This document shows positions 33,700 through 42,957 of a stretch of DNA of 64,000 bases, piece after piece. Under the pieces are notes generated by a model. The model was not told the DNA's origin, did no database searches, and saw only the letters and a list, made by a program, of their open reading frames with translations. Numbering within the stretch: the stretch's first letter is position 1; the number at the start of each line of letters is the position of its first letter. This stretch comes from Mesonia oceanica (GTDB taxonomy: Bacteria > Bacteroidota > Bacteroidia > Flavobacteriales > Flavobacteriaceae), in contig NZ_CABVMM010000006.1 of assembly GCF_902499555.1 (NCBI RefSeq), forward strand, positions 124,001 to 188,000, in the 5' to 3' direction. The position numbers and the translations under genes were made by a program.

Positions 33700-34482
33700 A
33701 TGATCAAAATGGTCAAGGACTACCGGAAAAAAGTAGGATCGAAAACCGGTGGTATTAAACTCTATGCAGAACTAAAACAAGACTTCATAGACGCTGATAT
33801 CAAGATCGGTAGAGATAAATTCTATAGGTTCCTTAGAATTAACAATCTTCTCGTTCCCAAAACTAAAAATTACATCACTACTACAAACTCTAACCATATG
33901 TACAAAAAATATAAGAACCTTGTAAAAGACCACGTCCCCACCCGTCCTGAACAACTCTGGGTAAGTGACATCACCTATATTAAAACTGAAAACGGACATA
34001 ACTATCTAGCTTTAGTTACAGACGCCTATTCCAAGCAAATTATGGGATATAATCTCGATAACCATATGAGAACATCACTTTGTAAAAAAGCGCTCGATAT
34101 GGCCATTAAAAACAGAAAATACCCTAACCTAAAACTCATTCACCACTCTGATAGAGGGTTCCAGTACTGCAACCCTAAATACACGCAGTTTGCTGAAGAT
34201 AATAATATCACGATGAGTATGACAGAACAGTACGATCCTTACGAAAATGCAGTTGCAGAAAGAATCAACAGAACACTAAAACACGAGTACGGTTTAAAAC
34301 AAACCATTAAAAACAAAGAACTAGCTCAAAAGTTAACACAACAAGCAGTCTATATTTATAATAATCTTAGAACACATTTTAGCCTTAACTTGAGAAAACC
34401 GGCTGAAGTACATCTTAATCCGAACATCAAATACAGATCCTATCGAAAAAATAATGTAAATTTACATCAACTCCACATCTAA
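33700..34482 (+). CDS. IS3-family OrfB transposase (copy 1)
   Basis: A 260-aa DDE integrase-core protein: Asp in WVSDITYI, Asp in HHSDRGFQY, Glu in DPYENAVAERINRTLKHEY. Produced as an OrfAB fusion by frameshifting from OrfA; the separate ATG at 33,700 may also serve. Intact. Confidence 0.92.
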   Translation: MIKMVKDYRKKVGSKTGGIKLYAELKQDFIDADIKIGRDKFYRFLRINNLLVPKTKNYITTTNSNHMYKKYKNLVKDHVPTRPEQLWVSDITYIKTENGHNYLALVTDAYSKQIMGYNLDNHMRTSLCKKALDMAIKNRKYPNLKLIHHSDRGFQYCNPKYTQFAEDNNITMSMTEQYDPYENAVAERINRTLKHEYGLKQTIKNKELAQKLTQQAVYIYNNLRTHFSLNLRKPAEVHLNPNIKYRSYRKNNVNLHQLHI

Positions 34483-34534
34483 ATTTTAAAATATAACTAT
34501 CAAAAAAGAGTCAACCTATATCAGTATAATACAT

Positions 34535-34622
34535 CCAGCCGCACAAACAGCACATTTGGTTTTTTTCCGACTCGAAATCCAACGCTAAAAAAACCAAAAG
34601 AGCTGTTTCTTGCCAACGCTTT
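34535..34622 (+). repeat. left flank repeat of the metal-efflux module
   Basis: Counterpart of 20,437-20,525: begins CCAGCCGCACAAACAGCACA and ends with TGCCAACGCT. It starts 2 bp after the right end of IS3 copy 1, so the cassette start that should precede it has been lost. Confidence 0.6.
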
Positions 34623-34667
34623 TGAATGATAAACGACATCAATGTTAAAAACTTAATTTAAAATCTT

Positions 34668-34675
34668 TACTTTTG
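34668..34675 (+). promoter_or_regulatory. -7 promoter box of the metal-efflux operon
   Basis: TACTTTTG fits TAnnTTTG and lies 6 bp before the ATG at 34,682, the same close spacing as in the mercury operon. The -33 region is a poor match. An in-frame TTG at 34,673 overlaps this box and is unlikely to be the start. Confidence 0.5.
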
Positions 34676-34681
34676 TATGTG

Positions 34682-35116
34682 ATGCAAAAACACCAAAACA
34701 TAAAGGCACTATTTTTCTTGGGCATTTTCAGTATGTTACTGATGCACCAAGTTGTGCCACATTGGCATCATCAGCATCAAGAAGAACATCAACATAGTGA
34801 AGTAGCGCATTCGCACAAACACGAGCATCATCACGAAACCCCTAAACAAGATAATTCTAAAAAAGGCTTTTTCGATTGGTTTGTAGAAATGCACGTGCAT
34901 ACCAATACAACAACAGATGTGTTGGTGTTGAAGGAATCAACACTAAAGAAAATCACCGTAGAAAAAGAATCGGTAAAAACACTACTTGTTCAAACCGTAA
35001 ATCTTGCTCTTATAGATGTTGATACCGCAAAAGAAAGATGGTATCATCCGCCAGATAAACTTCAAAACACATATTTCCCCAATTGCTCACTTCGGGGACC
35101 ACCAAGTTTAGGTTAA
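34682..35116 (+). CDS. His-rich membrane-anchored protein of the metal operon
   Basis: About 144 aa. One N-terminal hydrophobic segment (IKALFFLGIFSMLLMHQVV) is followed by a dense His cluster (HWHHQHQEEHQHSEVAHSHK, then HEHHHE), a likely periplasmic Zn/Cu/Co buffer or sensor. The C-terminal part ends in PNCSLRGPPSLG. Such small His-rich proteins commonly open flavobacterial Cus/Czc operons. Start chosen at Met4 of the open frame. Confidence 0.7.
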   Translation: MQKHQNIKALFFLGIFSMLLMHQVVPHWHHQHQEEHQHSEVAHSHKHEHHHETPKQDNSKKGFFDWFVEMHVHTNTTTDVLVLKESTLKKITVEKESVKTLLVQTVNLALIDVDTAKERWYHPPDKLQNTYFPNCSLRGPPSLG

Positions 35117-35194
35117 TCAGTTATACAGGGTTTTGTTAGTATAAACAAAAAACACCCTGTAATTCTATTTTGATAAACCTAAAATAACATCATT

Positions 35195-36379
35195 ATGAAC
35201 ATAAAAATAGTATGCACCATTGGTGTATGCCTATTGGTTGGTAACATTTATTCTCAAACAAAAACAGTAGATGAATTACTTAACCAAATAGAACAAAACA
35301 ATACCGAGTTAAAAGCCTATCAATCGTATATCGATGGGCAAAACTTACAAAATAAAAGCGGTAATAATTTACCAGACCCTCAACTTTCGGGTTATTATTT
35401 GCCTTTTGGTGAACACCAAAGTAACGATTATACAGAGTTTGAAATTTCACAATCATTTGAATTTCCAACGGTGTATGCAGCGCGTAGTAAATGGAATAAT
35501 TTGAAAGAAGAACAGCTACAAGCTCTATTTACTAAAAAACGACAGGAAGTACTCTTAAAAGCAAAACAAGGGTTAATTAGCCTCTATATACTTCAAAAGC
35601 AAAAAACTATTGAAATCAATAGAAGGCAACAAAGCAAGCAGGTTTATGAGCAAATGCAAGAATTGTTCAATAAAGAACAAGTTGGCATTTTAGACCTCAA
35701 TAAAGCCAAAGTAGCTTGGATTCAAGAGCAATTTGTAGTAGAACAATTAGAAACTGAAATCCAAAACCAAATTACGGTGTTGCAAACCTTAAATGGTGAG
35801 CAGTCGCTTGAGTTGGATAATCTGCAATTGGAAATTCCTTTTGAATTGCAAACTATGGAAACACTCTGGAGCGAGAAATTGGCAAGTGACCCCAAACTAT
35901 TGGAGTTACGGGCTAAAGAAGCGTCAGCATTTCAAAATGTAAAACTCGAAAAGAATAAAATTCTGCCCAACCTTGCTTTAGGTTATAACTACCAAGGAGT
36001 AAATGGCAATAATTATTCTGGTGTTTACGGCGGTTTGTCCATTCCCTTATGGAACAGCCAGAATAAAGTTAAAGCGGCACAGGCAAATTATGAGTACCAA
36101 CACTCCAGTTCGCAAGTAATCAAAGAACTACTGTATGCCGAATTGCAACAGGAGTATAATCAGTACCAATTATTGTTCGATAAGTATACCGAATACCAAA
36201 ACACCATAGAAACCCTAAATAGCGAAGATTTACTCTTTAAAGCCTACAATTTAGGGGAATATTCCTTTTTGGAATATTATATGGAAGTGCAGTTTTATCG
36301 GGATGCCACCGACAAAATGCTGCAAATGGAAAAAGAATTACAGCTTTTACAAGCACAATTATTAATACATAAACTTTAA
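35195..36379 (+). CDS. outer-membrane metal-efflux channel (CusC/CzcC, TolC family)
   Basis: A 394-aa protein with a signal peptide (about 1-20, ending NIYSQT) and the long coiled-coil helices of the OEP family in two repeats (DELLNQIEQNNTELKAYQSY; LELRAKEASAFQNVKLEKN). Outer-membrane exit duct for the pump encoded downstream. 78 bp after the His-rich gene. It lacks a lipobox, unlike the chromosomal channel at 5,150-6,619. Confidence 0.88.
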   Translation: MNIKIVCTIGVCLLVGNIYSQTKTVDELLNQIEQNNTELKAYQSYIDGQNLQNKSGNNLPDPQLSGYYLPFGEHQSNDYTEFEISQSFEFPTVYAARSKWNNLKEEQLQALFTKKRQEVLLKAKQGLISLYILQKQKTIEINRRQQSKQVYEQMQELFNKEQVGILDLNKAKVAWIQEQFVVEQLETEIQNQITVLQTLNGEQSLELDNLQLEIPFELQTMETLWSEKLASDPKLLELRAKEASAFQNVKLEKNKILPNLALGYNYQGVNGNNYSGVYGGLSIPLWNSQNKVKAAQANYEYQHSSSQVIKELLYAELQQEYNQYQLLFDKYTEYQNTIETLNSEDLLFKAYNLGEYSFLEYYMEVQFYRDATDKMLQMEKELQLLQAQLLIHKL

Positions 36380-36399
36380 CAATTTAAAACTCTAAAACA

Positions 36400-36645
36400 A
36401 TGAAAACAGTATCAAAATTTTTAATGGCATTAACCGTAATCCTTGCAATAAGTATTACAAGTTGCCGAGACACTAAAAAAGAAGAAACAAATGATGACCA
36501 CGGTCACGAGCATAATGCTGATGGTAGTCATAAGACTGAACAAGAAGACGTAAAACAAGAAGAGTTTACCGTGGGCAAGGATTCTATTAAATCCGAAGAG
36601 AAAACACATACTCACGATAACGGAGAAGAACACCACGACCACTAA
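36400..36645 (+). CDS. small His/acid-rich lipoprotein
   Basis: An 81-aa protein with lipobox ISITSC (Cys22) and HGHEHNADGSH, THTHDNGEEHHDH metal-binding stretches. A probable periplasmic metal buffer that feeds the adaptor. It lies between channel and adaptor genes in the operon and shares the HNADGSH-like motif with the adaptor N-terminus. Confidence 0.7.
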   Translation: MKTVSKFLMALTVILAISITSCRDTKKEETNDDHGHEHNADGSHKTEQEDVKQEEFTVGKDSIKSEEKTHTHDNGEEHHDH

Positions 36646-36656
36646 AAACAAAACAA

Positions 36657-38162
36657 ATGAAAAAGTATGTAATAATTGTGCTTGCCTTTATGGCAATAGC
36701 TTGTAAGCAAAATAATGAAGATAACCACGCCCATAACCCTGATGGAAGTCACGTAGGCGAAGAAATACCTCGATTAGATTATACCATTTGGACAGATAAA
36801 ACCGAATTGTTCGTTGAATTTCCTGTACTTATTGTTGGGCAACCCAGCAAATTTGCAGCGCATTTTACGGTAATGGACAAACACCAACCTGTGCGTGAAG
36901 GTTCGGTTACAGTAAGTTTAATTAAAGGTGACAAAGGCATTCGTGCTACAGCAGAAAGTCCGTCATCACCAGGAATATTTTCACCCATCATTCAGCCAAA
37001 GGAAGCGGGAGTACATCAATTGGTATTCGACCTATCTACACCACAATACAAAGATAAAATTGTGATTAAGGATATAATGGTCTATTCAAATTTAGATGAA
37101 GCCAATAAAGCAGTAGGTGATGCAGGTGAAGATGGTTCTATTTCCTTTTTAAAAGAACAGGCTTGGAAAATAGATTTTCAAACCGCACCAGTCGTTAAAG
37201 GTGATATTTACAATGTGATTAAGACATCGGGAGTTTGGCAACCTGCGCAGGGTTCTGTAAAAGCATTGGTCGCTACAGCTAATGGAACTGTAAATTTTGC
37301 CACAACTAACCTAACGGAAGGAACAGAAGTTAAACAAGGGCAGTTGCTTATGAACGTGAGCAGTCAGGGATTGGCAAACAATAATTTGAGTGCAGATATC
37401 GCTTCCGCGAAAGCGAAATTTGACCAGGCCCAATCAGAGTACAACCGAAAAAAGGAACTCTACGAAAGCAAGATTATCCCAAAATCAGAATTTGAAAAAG
37501 TAGAGAGTAACTATACAATTGCAAAGTCGCAATATCAATCGCTTGCTTCAGGAGTTTCTGGTGGCAGTAAGCAAATACGGGCACCTTTTAATGGGTTTAT
37601 AAGAAGTGTCAATATTGGTAATGGCGATTATGCAGAACAAGGAACCGTATTAATAAGTGTTGCGACCGAACAATCCAAAGTATTAAAATCGCAAATAGCA
37701 CCTACGTATGGGTTGACGATGCAAAACATTAAAAATGTTTGGTATCAAACCGAAATGGGAAATTGGAAAAGTATTTTAGATACTGAAGGTGAAATTCTGT
37801 CTATATCAAAAGATGTTGAGCGTGAGAGTCCGTTAATTACGGTTTATGCCAAAGTAAACGATGCAATTACTTTACCTGATGGAAGCTTAACCCAAGTACA
37901 AATTGCGATGGGTAACGGTGAACAAGGAACACTTGTACCAGAATCGGCTTTATTGGAAGATTACGGCAATTACTCGGTTATGGTACAACTTTCTGGAGAA
38001 AGTTTTGAAAGACGCCCTATTTCCATAGGGCAACGAAACGGTAAAAACGTAGAGGTGCTCAAAGGGTTACAGGTTGGTGATGTGGTGGTAACTACAGGAG
38101 CCTACCAAGTAAAAATGGCATCAATGTCAGGTTCTACACCTGCACACGGACACGAACACTAA
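36657..38162 (+). CDS. periplasmic adaptor of the heavy-metal RND pump (CusB/CzcB)
   Basis: A 501-aa lipoprotein (AIAC lipobox, Cys16). An N-terminal His motif NHAHNPDGSH is followed by an extra beta domain (about 45-155, WTDKTELFVEFPVLIVG...) typical of flavobacterial metal adaptors. Then come the biotinyl-lipoyl halves (ANGTVNFATTNLTEGTEVKQ; APFNGFIRSVNIGNGDY), alpha-hairpin, beta-barrel and membrane-proximal domains, ending in HGHEH. It bridges the pump and the outer channel. Confidence 0.88.
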   Translation: MKKYVIIVLAFMAIACKQNNEDNHAHNPDGSHVGEEIPRLDYTIWTDKTELFVEFPVLIVGQPSKFAAHFTVMDKHQPVREGSVTVSLIKGDKGIRATAESPSSPGIFSPIIQPKEAGVHQLVFDLSTPQYKDKIVIKDIMVYSNLDEANKAVGDAGEDGSISFLKEQAWKIDFQTAPVVKGDIYNVIKTSGVWQPAQGSVKALVATANGTVNFATTNLTEGTEVKQGQLLMNVSSQGLANNNLSADIASAKAKFDQAQSEYNRKKELYESKIIPKSEFEKVESNYTIAKSQYQSLASGVSGGSKQIRAPFNGFIRSVNIGNGDYAEQGTVLISVATEQSKVLKSQIAPTYGLTMQNIKNVWYQTEMGNWKSILDTEGEILSISKDVERESPLITVYAKVNDAITLPDGSLTQVQIAMGNGEQGTLVPESALLEDYGNYSVMVQLSGESFERRPISIGQRNGKNVEVLKGLQVGDVVVTTGAYQVKMASMSGSTPAHGHEH

Positions 38163-38173
38163 AAGCAAAAGGT

Positions 38174-41100
38174 ATGTTGAATAAAATATTAAATATATCA
38201 CTTCATAACAGATTGCTTATCCTGTTAGGAGCTGTAGTGTTAAGCGTGTTGGGCGTGTATTATGCAAAGACTATGAATGTGGATGTATTCCCAGACTTAA
38301 CAGCGCCAACGGTAACTATTCTTACCGAAGCCCACGGAATGGAATCTGAAGAAGTAGAGAAATTAGTCACCTATCAATTAGAAACTGCCTTAAACGGTTC
38401 GCCAAATGTAAGACGAATCCGTTCGTCATCGGCAGCGGGAATTTCCATTGTTTGGATAGAATTTGAATGGGGAACCGATATTTATCGTGCACGTCAAATT
38501 GTGAGTGAACGGATCCCAATGGTACGTGAGAATTTACCAGAAGGCATTGGAGCACCAACAATGGCACCTATTTCATCGATTATGGGCGAGATAATGCTAT
38601 TGGGTGTAACGTCAGATAGTTTGTCGCCAATGGAATTACGCACACTTTCCGATTGGACAATCAGACCACGCATTAAGTCCATAGGTGGTATTGCCAATGT
38701 AGTGGTGATTGGTGGTGAATACAAACAATACCAAGTATTTGCCAATCCTGAAAAGATGAAACATTACAATGTAAGTCTAACCGAATTGGTAGAACACGTT
38801 AAGGAGGCAAATACAAATGCACCTGGCGGTGTAGTAAACCAATACGGAAACCAATACATCATTAAAGGAAGCGGTAGAGCGTATGCGTTAGAAGATTTGC
38901 AGGAAGCTGTTTTAAAACAAGTCAACGGACAAACCATCAAAATTAAAGACGTGGCGACTGTTAAAATTGGAGCTGCTGATAAAATTGGTGATGGTTCTTT
39001 AAACGCAAATCCTGCGGTGATTTTAACCATTTCAAAACAACCTGATGTTAATACGTTGGAATTGACAGACCGCTTGGATGAAGCGATTGCCGATTTACAA
39101 AAAACCTTACCAAAAGGTGTAAACATTAAAAGCCAAATCTTTAGACAATCCGATTTTATTGATGCGTCTATTAGCAATCTTAATATGACCCTTTTAGAAG
39201 GAGCGTTTTTTGTAATGATTATCCTGTTCATCTTTTTAATGAACTGGAGAACAACCTTAATATCTTTATTGGCAATTCCTATTTCATTGTTGGTCTCAAT
39301 TATCATTTTAAAATGGTTGGGATATACCATCAATACAATGAGTTTAGGTGGTATGGCAATTGCTATTGGTGCGTTGGTTGATGATGCCATTATTGATGTG
39401 GAAAATGTGTATAAACGCTTACGAGAGAACATCAAAAAACCAAAAGCAGAACGACAATCTACAATTACGGTTGTGCGTGATGCTTCTGTAGAAATCAGGA
39501 GTTCTATTATCATCGCCACTTTAATTATCATTGTGTCGTTCGTACCCTTATTCTTTTTAAGCGGAATGGAAGGTCGATTATTGCAACCATTGGGTATTGC
39601 TTTTGTAACCTCTGTATTAACATCCTTGATAGTTGCAGTAACCGTAACACCTATTTTGTGTTCTTATTTATTGAAAAATGAAAAACTACTCAATAAGCAA
39701 GCAGAAGGAACACGTGTGGAACGTTGGTTACAGAAACATTATGGTAATCTTTTGAAGCGTGCCACTACTATTCCAAAAACCATTATTGCAACGACGGTAA
39801 TTGCATTTACCATAAGTCTTTTAGTACTCACACAATTAGGAAGAAGTTTTTTACCCGAATTTAATGAAGGCTCTTTGGTAATTAGTGTGGTTGGACCACC
39901 AGGTATGTCGTTAGAAGAAAGCAATAAAACAGGAAAATTGATAGAATCAATTTTATTGGATTTACCAGAAGTGGACGTTGTTACAAGACGACAAGGAAGA
40001 GCAGAATTAGATGAACACGCACAAGGTGTAAATGCTTCAGAAATTGACGTGCCTTTTGTACTAGAGGATAAAACCAAAGAAGAATTCTTTGAAGAAGTCC
40101 GAAATAAATTGAGCGTAGCACCAGGTGTTAATATTACCTTGGGACAACCCATTGCACACCGAATTGACCATATGCTTTCTGGTACACGTGCCAATATTGC
40201 TATTAAGATATTTGGTTCAGATTTACAACGGTTGTTCGAGGTTGGCAAAAGCGTAGAACAAAACATTAAAGAAATTGATGGATTGGCAGATGTTGCGGTT
40301 GACCAACAAATTGAAGTGCCACAAATACGTATCAAACCCAAACGTCAGATTCTCTCGGCTTATGGAATGACCGTTGGCGATGTAATGGAACAAGTAGATA
40401 TTGCATTTGCAGGAGAAGAAGCAGGAGAAATTTATGAAGGTCAGCAATATTTTGATTTGATAGTTCGCTACGAAAAACCGTTTCGTGATGATATTGAAAA
40501 TATCAAAAACGCCTTAATTTCTTTGCCAAATGGTGGACAAACCATATTAGGAGAATTGGCAACTGTTCAATCGGTAAGTAGTCCAAATACCATTAATCGT
40601 GAAGATGTACAACGGAAAATTGTAGTGGCTGCCAATGTACAAGGCAGGGATTTACGTGGTGCAGTAAACGAAATACAAGAAGTGGTTGCAAACAACGTGA
40701 ATATGCCAGAAGGTTACCGTGTGCAATATGGCGGGCAATTTGAAAGCGAATCGAAAGCATCACAATTGCTTATGATAACAGCAATCGTTGCGATAGTCAT
40801 TATTTTCCTTTTACTCTATTATGAATTTAAAGATGTAAAATTGGCATTTGTAGTATTGATTAATTTACCGTTAGCTTTAATAGGTGGTATTTTGATTGTG
40901 TATTTCACATCAGGAATCATCAGTATTGCAGCCACAATTGGATTTATTAGTCTTTTCGGTATCGCTACTCGTAACGGTATCCTATTAGTATCACGTTATG
41001 AAGATTTGCGCCAAGAAGGAATGCAAGGTTTCCAATTAATTAAAACAGGAGCTTTAGACCGTTTAAACCCAATTTTAATGACAGCTTTTACAACAGGGTT

Positions 41101-41257
41101 GGCGTTAATTCCCTTGGCTTTAAAAGGTGGAGAACCAGGTAGTGAAATACAAAGCCCAATGGCTGTAGTTATTCTTGGCGGATTGCTTTCTGCAACTATA
41201 TTAAACTTGGTAGTAATTCCTTGTGTGTATCAATTAGTCACAAAAAAGAAGGACTAA
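38174..41257 (+). CDS. CusA/CzcA-type heavy-metal RND efflux pump (HME)
   Basis: A 1027-aa proton-driven inner-membrane pump. TM4 shows the HME pattern GGMAIAIGALVDDAIIDVENV. The periplasmic HRIDHMLSGTRANIAIKIFG segment is typical of metal pumps and keeps a methionine at the CusA ligand position; the full CusA Met triad cannot be confirmed by eye. Exported ion is therefore Cu/Ag or Co/Zn/Cd. Last gene of the operon; a strong terminator follows. Confidence 0.9.
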   Translation: MLNKILNISLHNRLLILLGAVVLSVLGVYYAKTMNVDVFPDLTAPTVTILTEAHGMESEEVEKLVTYQLETALNGSPNVRRIRSSSAAGISIVWIEFEWGTDIYRARQIVSERIPMVRENLPEGIGAPTMAPISSIMGEIMLLGVTSDSLSPMELRTLSDWTIRPRIKSIGGIANVVVIGGEYKQYQVFANPEKMKHYNVSLTELVEHVKEANTNAPGGVVNQYGNQYIIKGSGRAYALEDLQEAVLKQVNGQTIKIKDVATVKIGAADKIGDGSLNANPAVILTISKQPDVNTLELTDRLDEAIADLQKTLPKGVNIKSQIFRQSDFIDASISNLNMTLLEGAFFVMIILFIFLMNWRTTLISLLAIPISLLVSIIILKWLGYTINTMSLGGMAIAIGALVDDAIIDVENVYKRLRENIKKPKAERQSTITVVRDASVEIRSSIIIATLIIIVSFVPLFFLSGMEGRLLQPLGIAFVTSVLTSLIVAVTVTPILCSYLLKNEKLLNKQAEGTRVERWLQKHYGNLLKRATTIPKTIIATTVIAFTISLLVLTQLGRSFLPEFNEGSLVISVVGPPGMSLEESNKTGKLIESILLDLPEVDVVTRRQGRAELDEHAQGVNASEIDVPFVLEDKTKEEFFEEVRNKLSVAPGVNITLGQPIAHRIDHMLSGTRANIAIKIFGSDLQRLFEVGKSVEQNIKEIDGLADVAVDQQIEVPQIRIKPKRQILSAYGMTVGDVMEQVDIAFAGEEAGEIYEGQQYFDLIVRYEKPFRDDIENIKNALISLPNGGQTILGELATVQSVSSPNTINREDVQRKIVVAANVQGRDLRGAVNEIQEVVANNVNMPEGYRVQYGGQFESESKASQLLMITAIVAIVIIFLLLYYEFKDVKLAFVVLINLPLALIGGILIVYFTSGIISIAATIGFISLFGIATRNGILLVSRYEDLRQEGMQGFQLIKTGALDRLNPILMTAFTTGLALIPLALKGGEPGSEIQSPMAVVILGGLLSATILNLVVIPCVYQLVTKKKD

Positions 41258-41264
41258 ACATTTA

Positions 41265-41299
41265 TTTGAGCCGCTTCTTTATGAAGTGGCTCAAATTTT
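41265..41299 (+). terminator. terminator of the metal-efflux operon
   Basis: A 13-position stem with one G-T pair (TTTGAGCCGCTTC / GAAGTGGCTCAAA, loop TTTAT) followed by TTTTA, 8 bp after the pump stop codon. Confidence 0.85.
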
Positions 41300-41322
41300 A
41301 TCGAATTGAACTAAATAGAATC

Positions 41323-41410
41323 GCCAACGCTACAAGCCATACACATTTGCAATTCGCTTGAGCCAACACACTATCCAAAAATTGCGAAAGAGTATGTCTT
41401 TGCCAACGCT
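41323..41410 (+). repeat. right flank repeat of the metal-efflux module
   Basis: GCCAACGCT at 41,323 and 41,402, 79 bp apart, around an imperfect palindrome with AAGCCATACACATTTGCAAT on the left. It matches 23,123-23,210 after the mercury operon. Confidence 0.6.
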
Positions 41411-41434
41411 AGCAAGTTTGCGGAGAAAAAGTAC

Positions 41435-41576
41435 GAAAACACAACAACGTACATAAAAAATAGCGGTTTTGGCGCTTATACGAAAATGATTTTTATAAAT
41501 TTAAGGTCAGTTATAATCCAAAAAATTTGTGTATAAAAATCCGCTACTTTTCATATACAAAACCGTTGCCCACAAT
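41435..41576 (+). repeat. attC-like site 15
   Basis: Inner arms GTACATAAAAAATAGCGG and CCGCTACTTTTCATATAC, right outer arm GTTGCCCACAA, left outer arm GAAAACACAAC. It closely resembles site 5. The predicted cassette opening (GTTGTGTTTTC) is missing upstream, in agreement with a deletion next to IS3 copy 1. Confidence 0.8.
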
Positions 41577-41638
41577 TTACTAAATGAACTTTCCTGAAAT
41601 AGGTTGACTAAAAATTAATCCATTAATTATAGTCACTT

Positions 41639-42097
41639 ATGAAAACACAAAATGAACATTGGCGAAAAAAAAGCTATCAGAAAGTAACATTAGAAACTAA
41701 ACTTTTGGTCGTTGACCAAATCCTTACCGGACATATTTCTAACAATCAGGCTTCCAAAAAATATGATGTCCCAAGAACAACTATTACCTATTGGTTAAGA
41801 AAATACAGTACCTTAGTACAACAAAACAATGGTATGAGTAAGAACGATGAAATCAAAAGGTTAAAGGAAAAGATCGAAGAACTGGAGTTCCAAAAAGACT
41901 TTCAACAAGACATTATCGCCGATATGGAACTTATTACAGGGGTCGATATGTCAAAAAAGTCATTGCCCAAAACATTAGCAAAAGAGATAGAGCAAAAGAA
42001 AAAAGCGATTATAAAAGAAAGTGGCTCTATGGATGTTTTGGGATATCTAAACAAGCCTTCTACAAAAGGCTCAAAGCACAACAGAAAAAAGAAATAG
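41639..42097 (+). CDS. IS3-family OrfA (copy 2)
   Basis: Same 152-aa HTH protein as in copy 1, with the A6G slippery heptamer at 42,085-42,091 before its stop. Confidence 0.9.
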   Translation: MKTQNEHWRKKSYQKVTLETKLLVVDQILTGHISNNQASKKYDVPRTTITYWLRKYSTLVQQNNGMSKNDEIKRLKEKIEELEFQKDFQQDIIADMELITGVDMSKKSLPKTLAKEIEQKKKAIIKESGSMDVLGYLNKPSTKGSKHNRKKK

Positions 42098-42108
42098 ATC
42101 ATCTTAAA

Positions 42109-42891
42109 ATGATCAAAATGGTCAAGGACTACCGGAAAAAAGTAGGATCGAAAACCGGTGGTATTAAACTCTATGCAGAACTAAAACAAGACTTCATAGA
42201 CGCTGATATCAAGATCGGTAGAGATAAATTCTATAGGTTCCTTAGAATTAACAATCTTCTCGTTCCCAAAACTAAAAATTACATCACTACTACAAACTCT
42301 AACCATATGTACAAAAAATATAAGAACCTTGTAAAAGACCACGTCCCCACCCGTCCTGAACAACTCTGGGTAAGTGACATCACCTATATTAAAACTGAAA
42401 ACGGACATAACTATCTAGCTTTAGTTACAGACGCCTATTCCAAGCAAATTATGGGATATAATCTCGATAACCATATGAGAACATCACTTTGTAAAAAAGC
42501 GCTCGATATGGCCATTAAAAACAGAAAATACCCTAACCTAAAACTCATTCACCACTCTGATAGAGGGTTCCAGTACTGCAACCCTAAATACACGCAGTTT
42601 GCTGAAGATAATAATATCACGATGAGTATGACAGAACAGTACGATCCTTACGAAAATGCAGTTGCAGAAAGAATCAACAGAACACTAAAACACGAGTACG
42701 GTTTAAAACAAACCATTAAAAACAAAGAACTAGCTCAAAAGTTAACACAACAAGCAGTCTATATTTATAATAATCTTAGAACACATTTTAGCCTTAACTT
42801 GAGAAAACCGGCTGAAGTACATCTTAATCCGAACATCAAATACAGATCCTATCGAAAAAATAATGTAAATTTACATCAACTCCACATCTAA
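42109..42891 (+). CDS. IS3-family OrfB transposase (copy 2)
   Basis: Same 260-aa DDE transposase as in copy 1 with all three acidic residues present. The identity of both copies implies recent transposition. Confidence 0.92.
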   Translation: MIKMVKDYRKKVGSKTGGIKLYAELKQDFIDADIKIGRDKFYRFLRINNLLVPKTKNYITTTNSNHMYKKYKNLVKDHVPTRPEQLWVSDITYIKTENGHNYLALVTDAYSKQIMGYNLDNHMRTSLCKKALDMAIKNRKYPNLKLIHHSDRGFQYCNPKYTQFAEDNNITMSMTEQYDPYENAVAERINRTLKHEYGLKQTIKNKELAQKLTQQAVYIYNNLRTHFSLNLRKPAEVHLNPNIKYRSYRKNNVNLHQLHI

Positions 42892-42957
42892 ATTTTAAAA
42901 TATAACTATCAAAAAAGAGTCAACCTATATCAGTATAATACAAAAATTCGAAACTAA

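Larger units (their letters stand above)
33176..34533 (+). mobile_element. IS3-family element, copy 1
   Basis: 1358 bp, apparently identical to copy 2 at 41,585-42,942. Imperfect inverted ends TGAACTTTCCTGAAATAGG and, read inward from the right, TGTATTATACTGATATAGG share ATAGGTTGACT inside. The flanks (GAAA on the left, TCC on the right) show no target duplication, unlike copy 2. This suggests a deletion starting at the element that removed the rest of cassette 14 and the beginning of the metal-efflux cassette. Confidence 0.9.
41585..42942 (+). mobile_element. IS3-family element, copy 2
   Basis: 1358 bp, apparently identical to copy 1. Flanked by AAA on both sides (41,582-41,584 and 42,943-42,945), a 3-bp target duplication normal for IS3. 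It landed 8 bp after an attC-like site, inside the start of cassette 16. Confidence 0.92.

Noticed and set aside
33676..33700. Frameshift mutation inactivating the IS3 transposase
   Set aside because: The OrfA/OrfB break lies at an A6G slippery site in both identical copies, which is the normal programmed frameshift of IS3 elements.
38764..39531. A 255-aa minus-strand frame opposite the metal pump gene
   Set aside because: It is a shadow of the CusA/CzcA gene, with no recognisable motif and no sensible context; the pump frame is full length.
33176..42942. A composite transposon formed by the two IS3 copies around the metal operon
   Set aside because: The copies are in direct orientation, which would allow it, but the interior ends in its own attC-like site and copy 1 has lost its flank by deletion; no outer target duplication joins the pair. 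Cassette acquisition explains the operon better.
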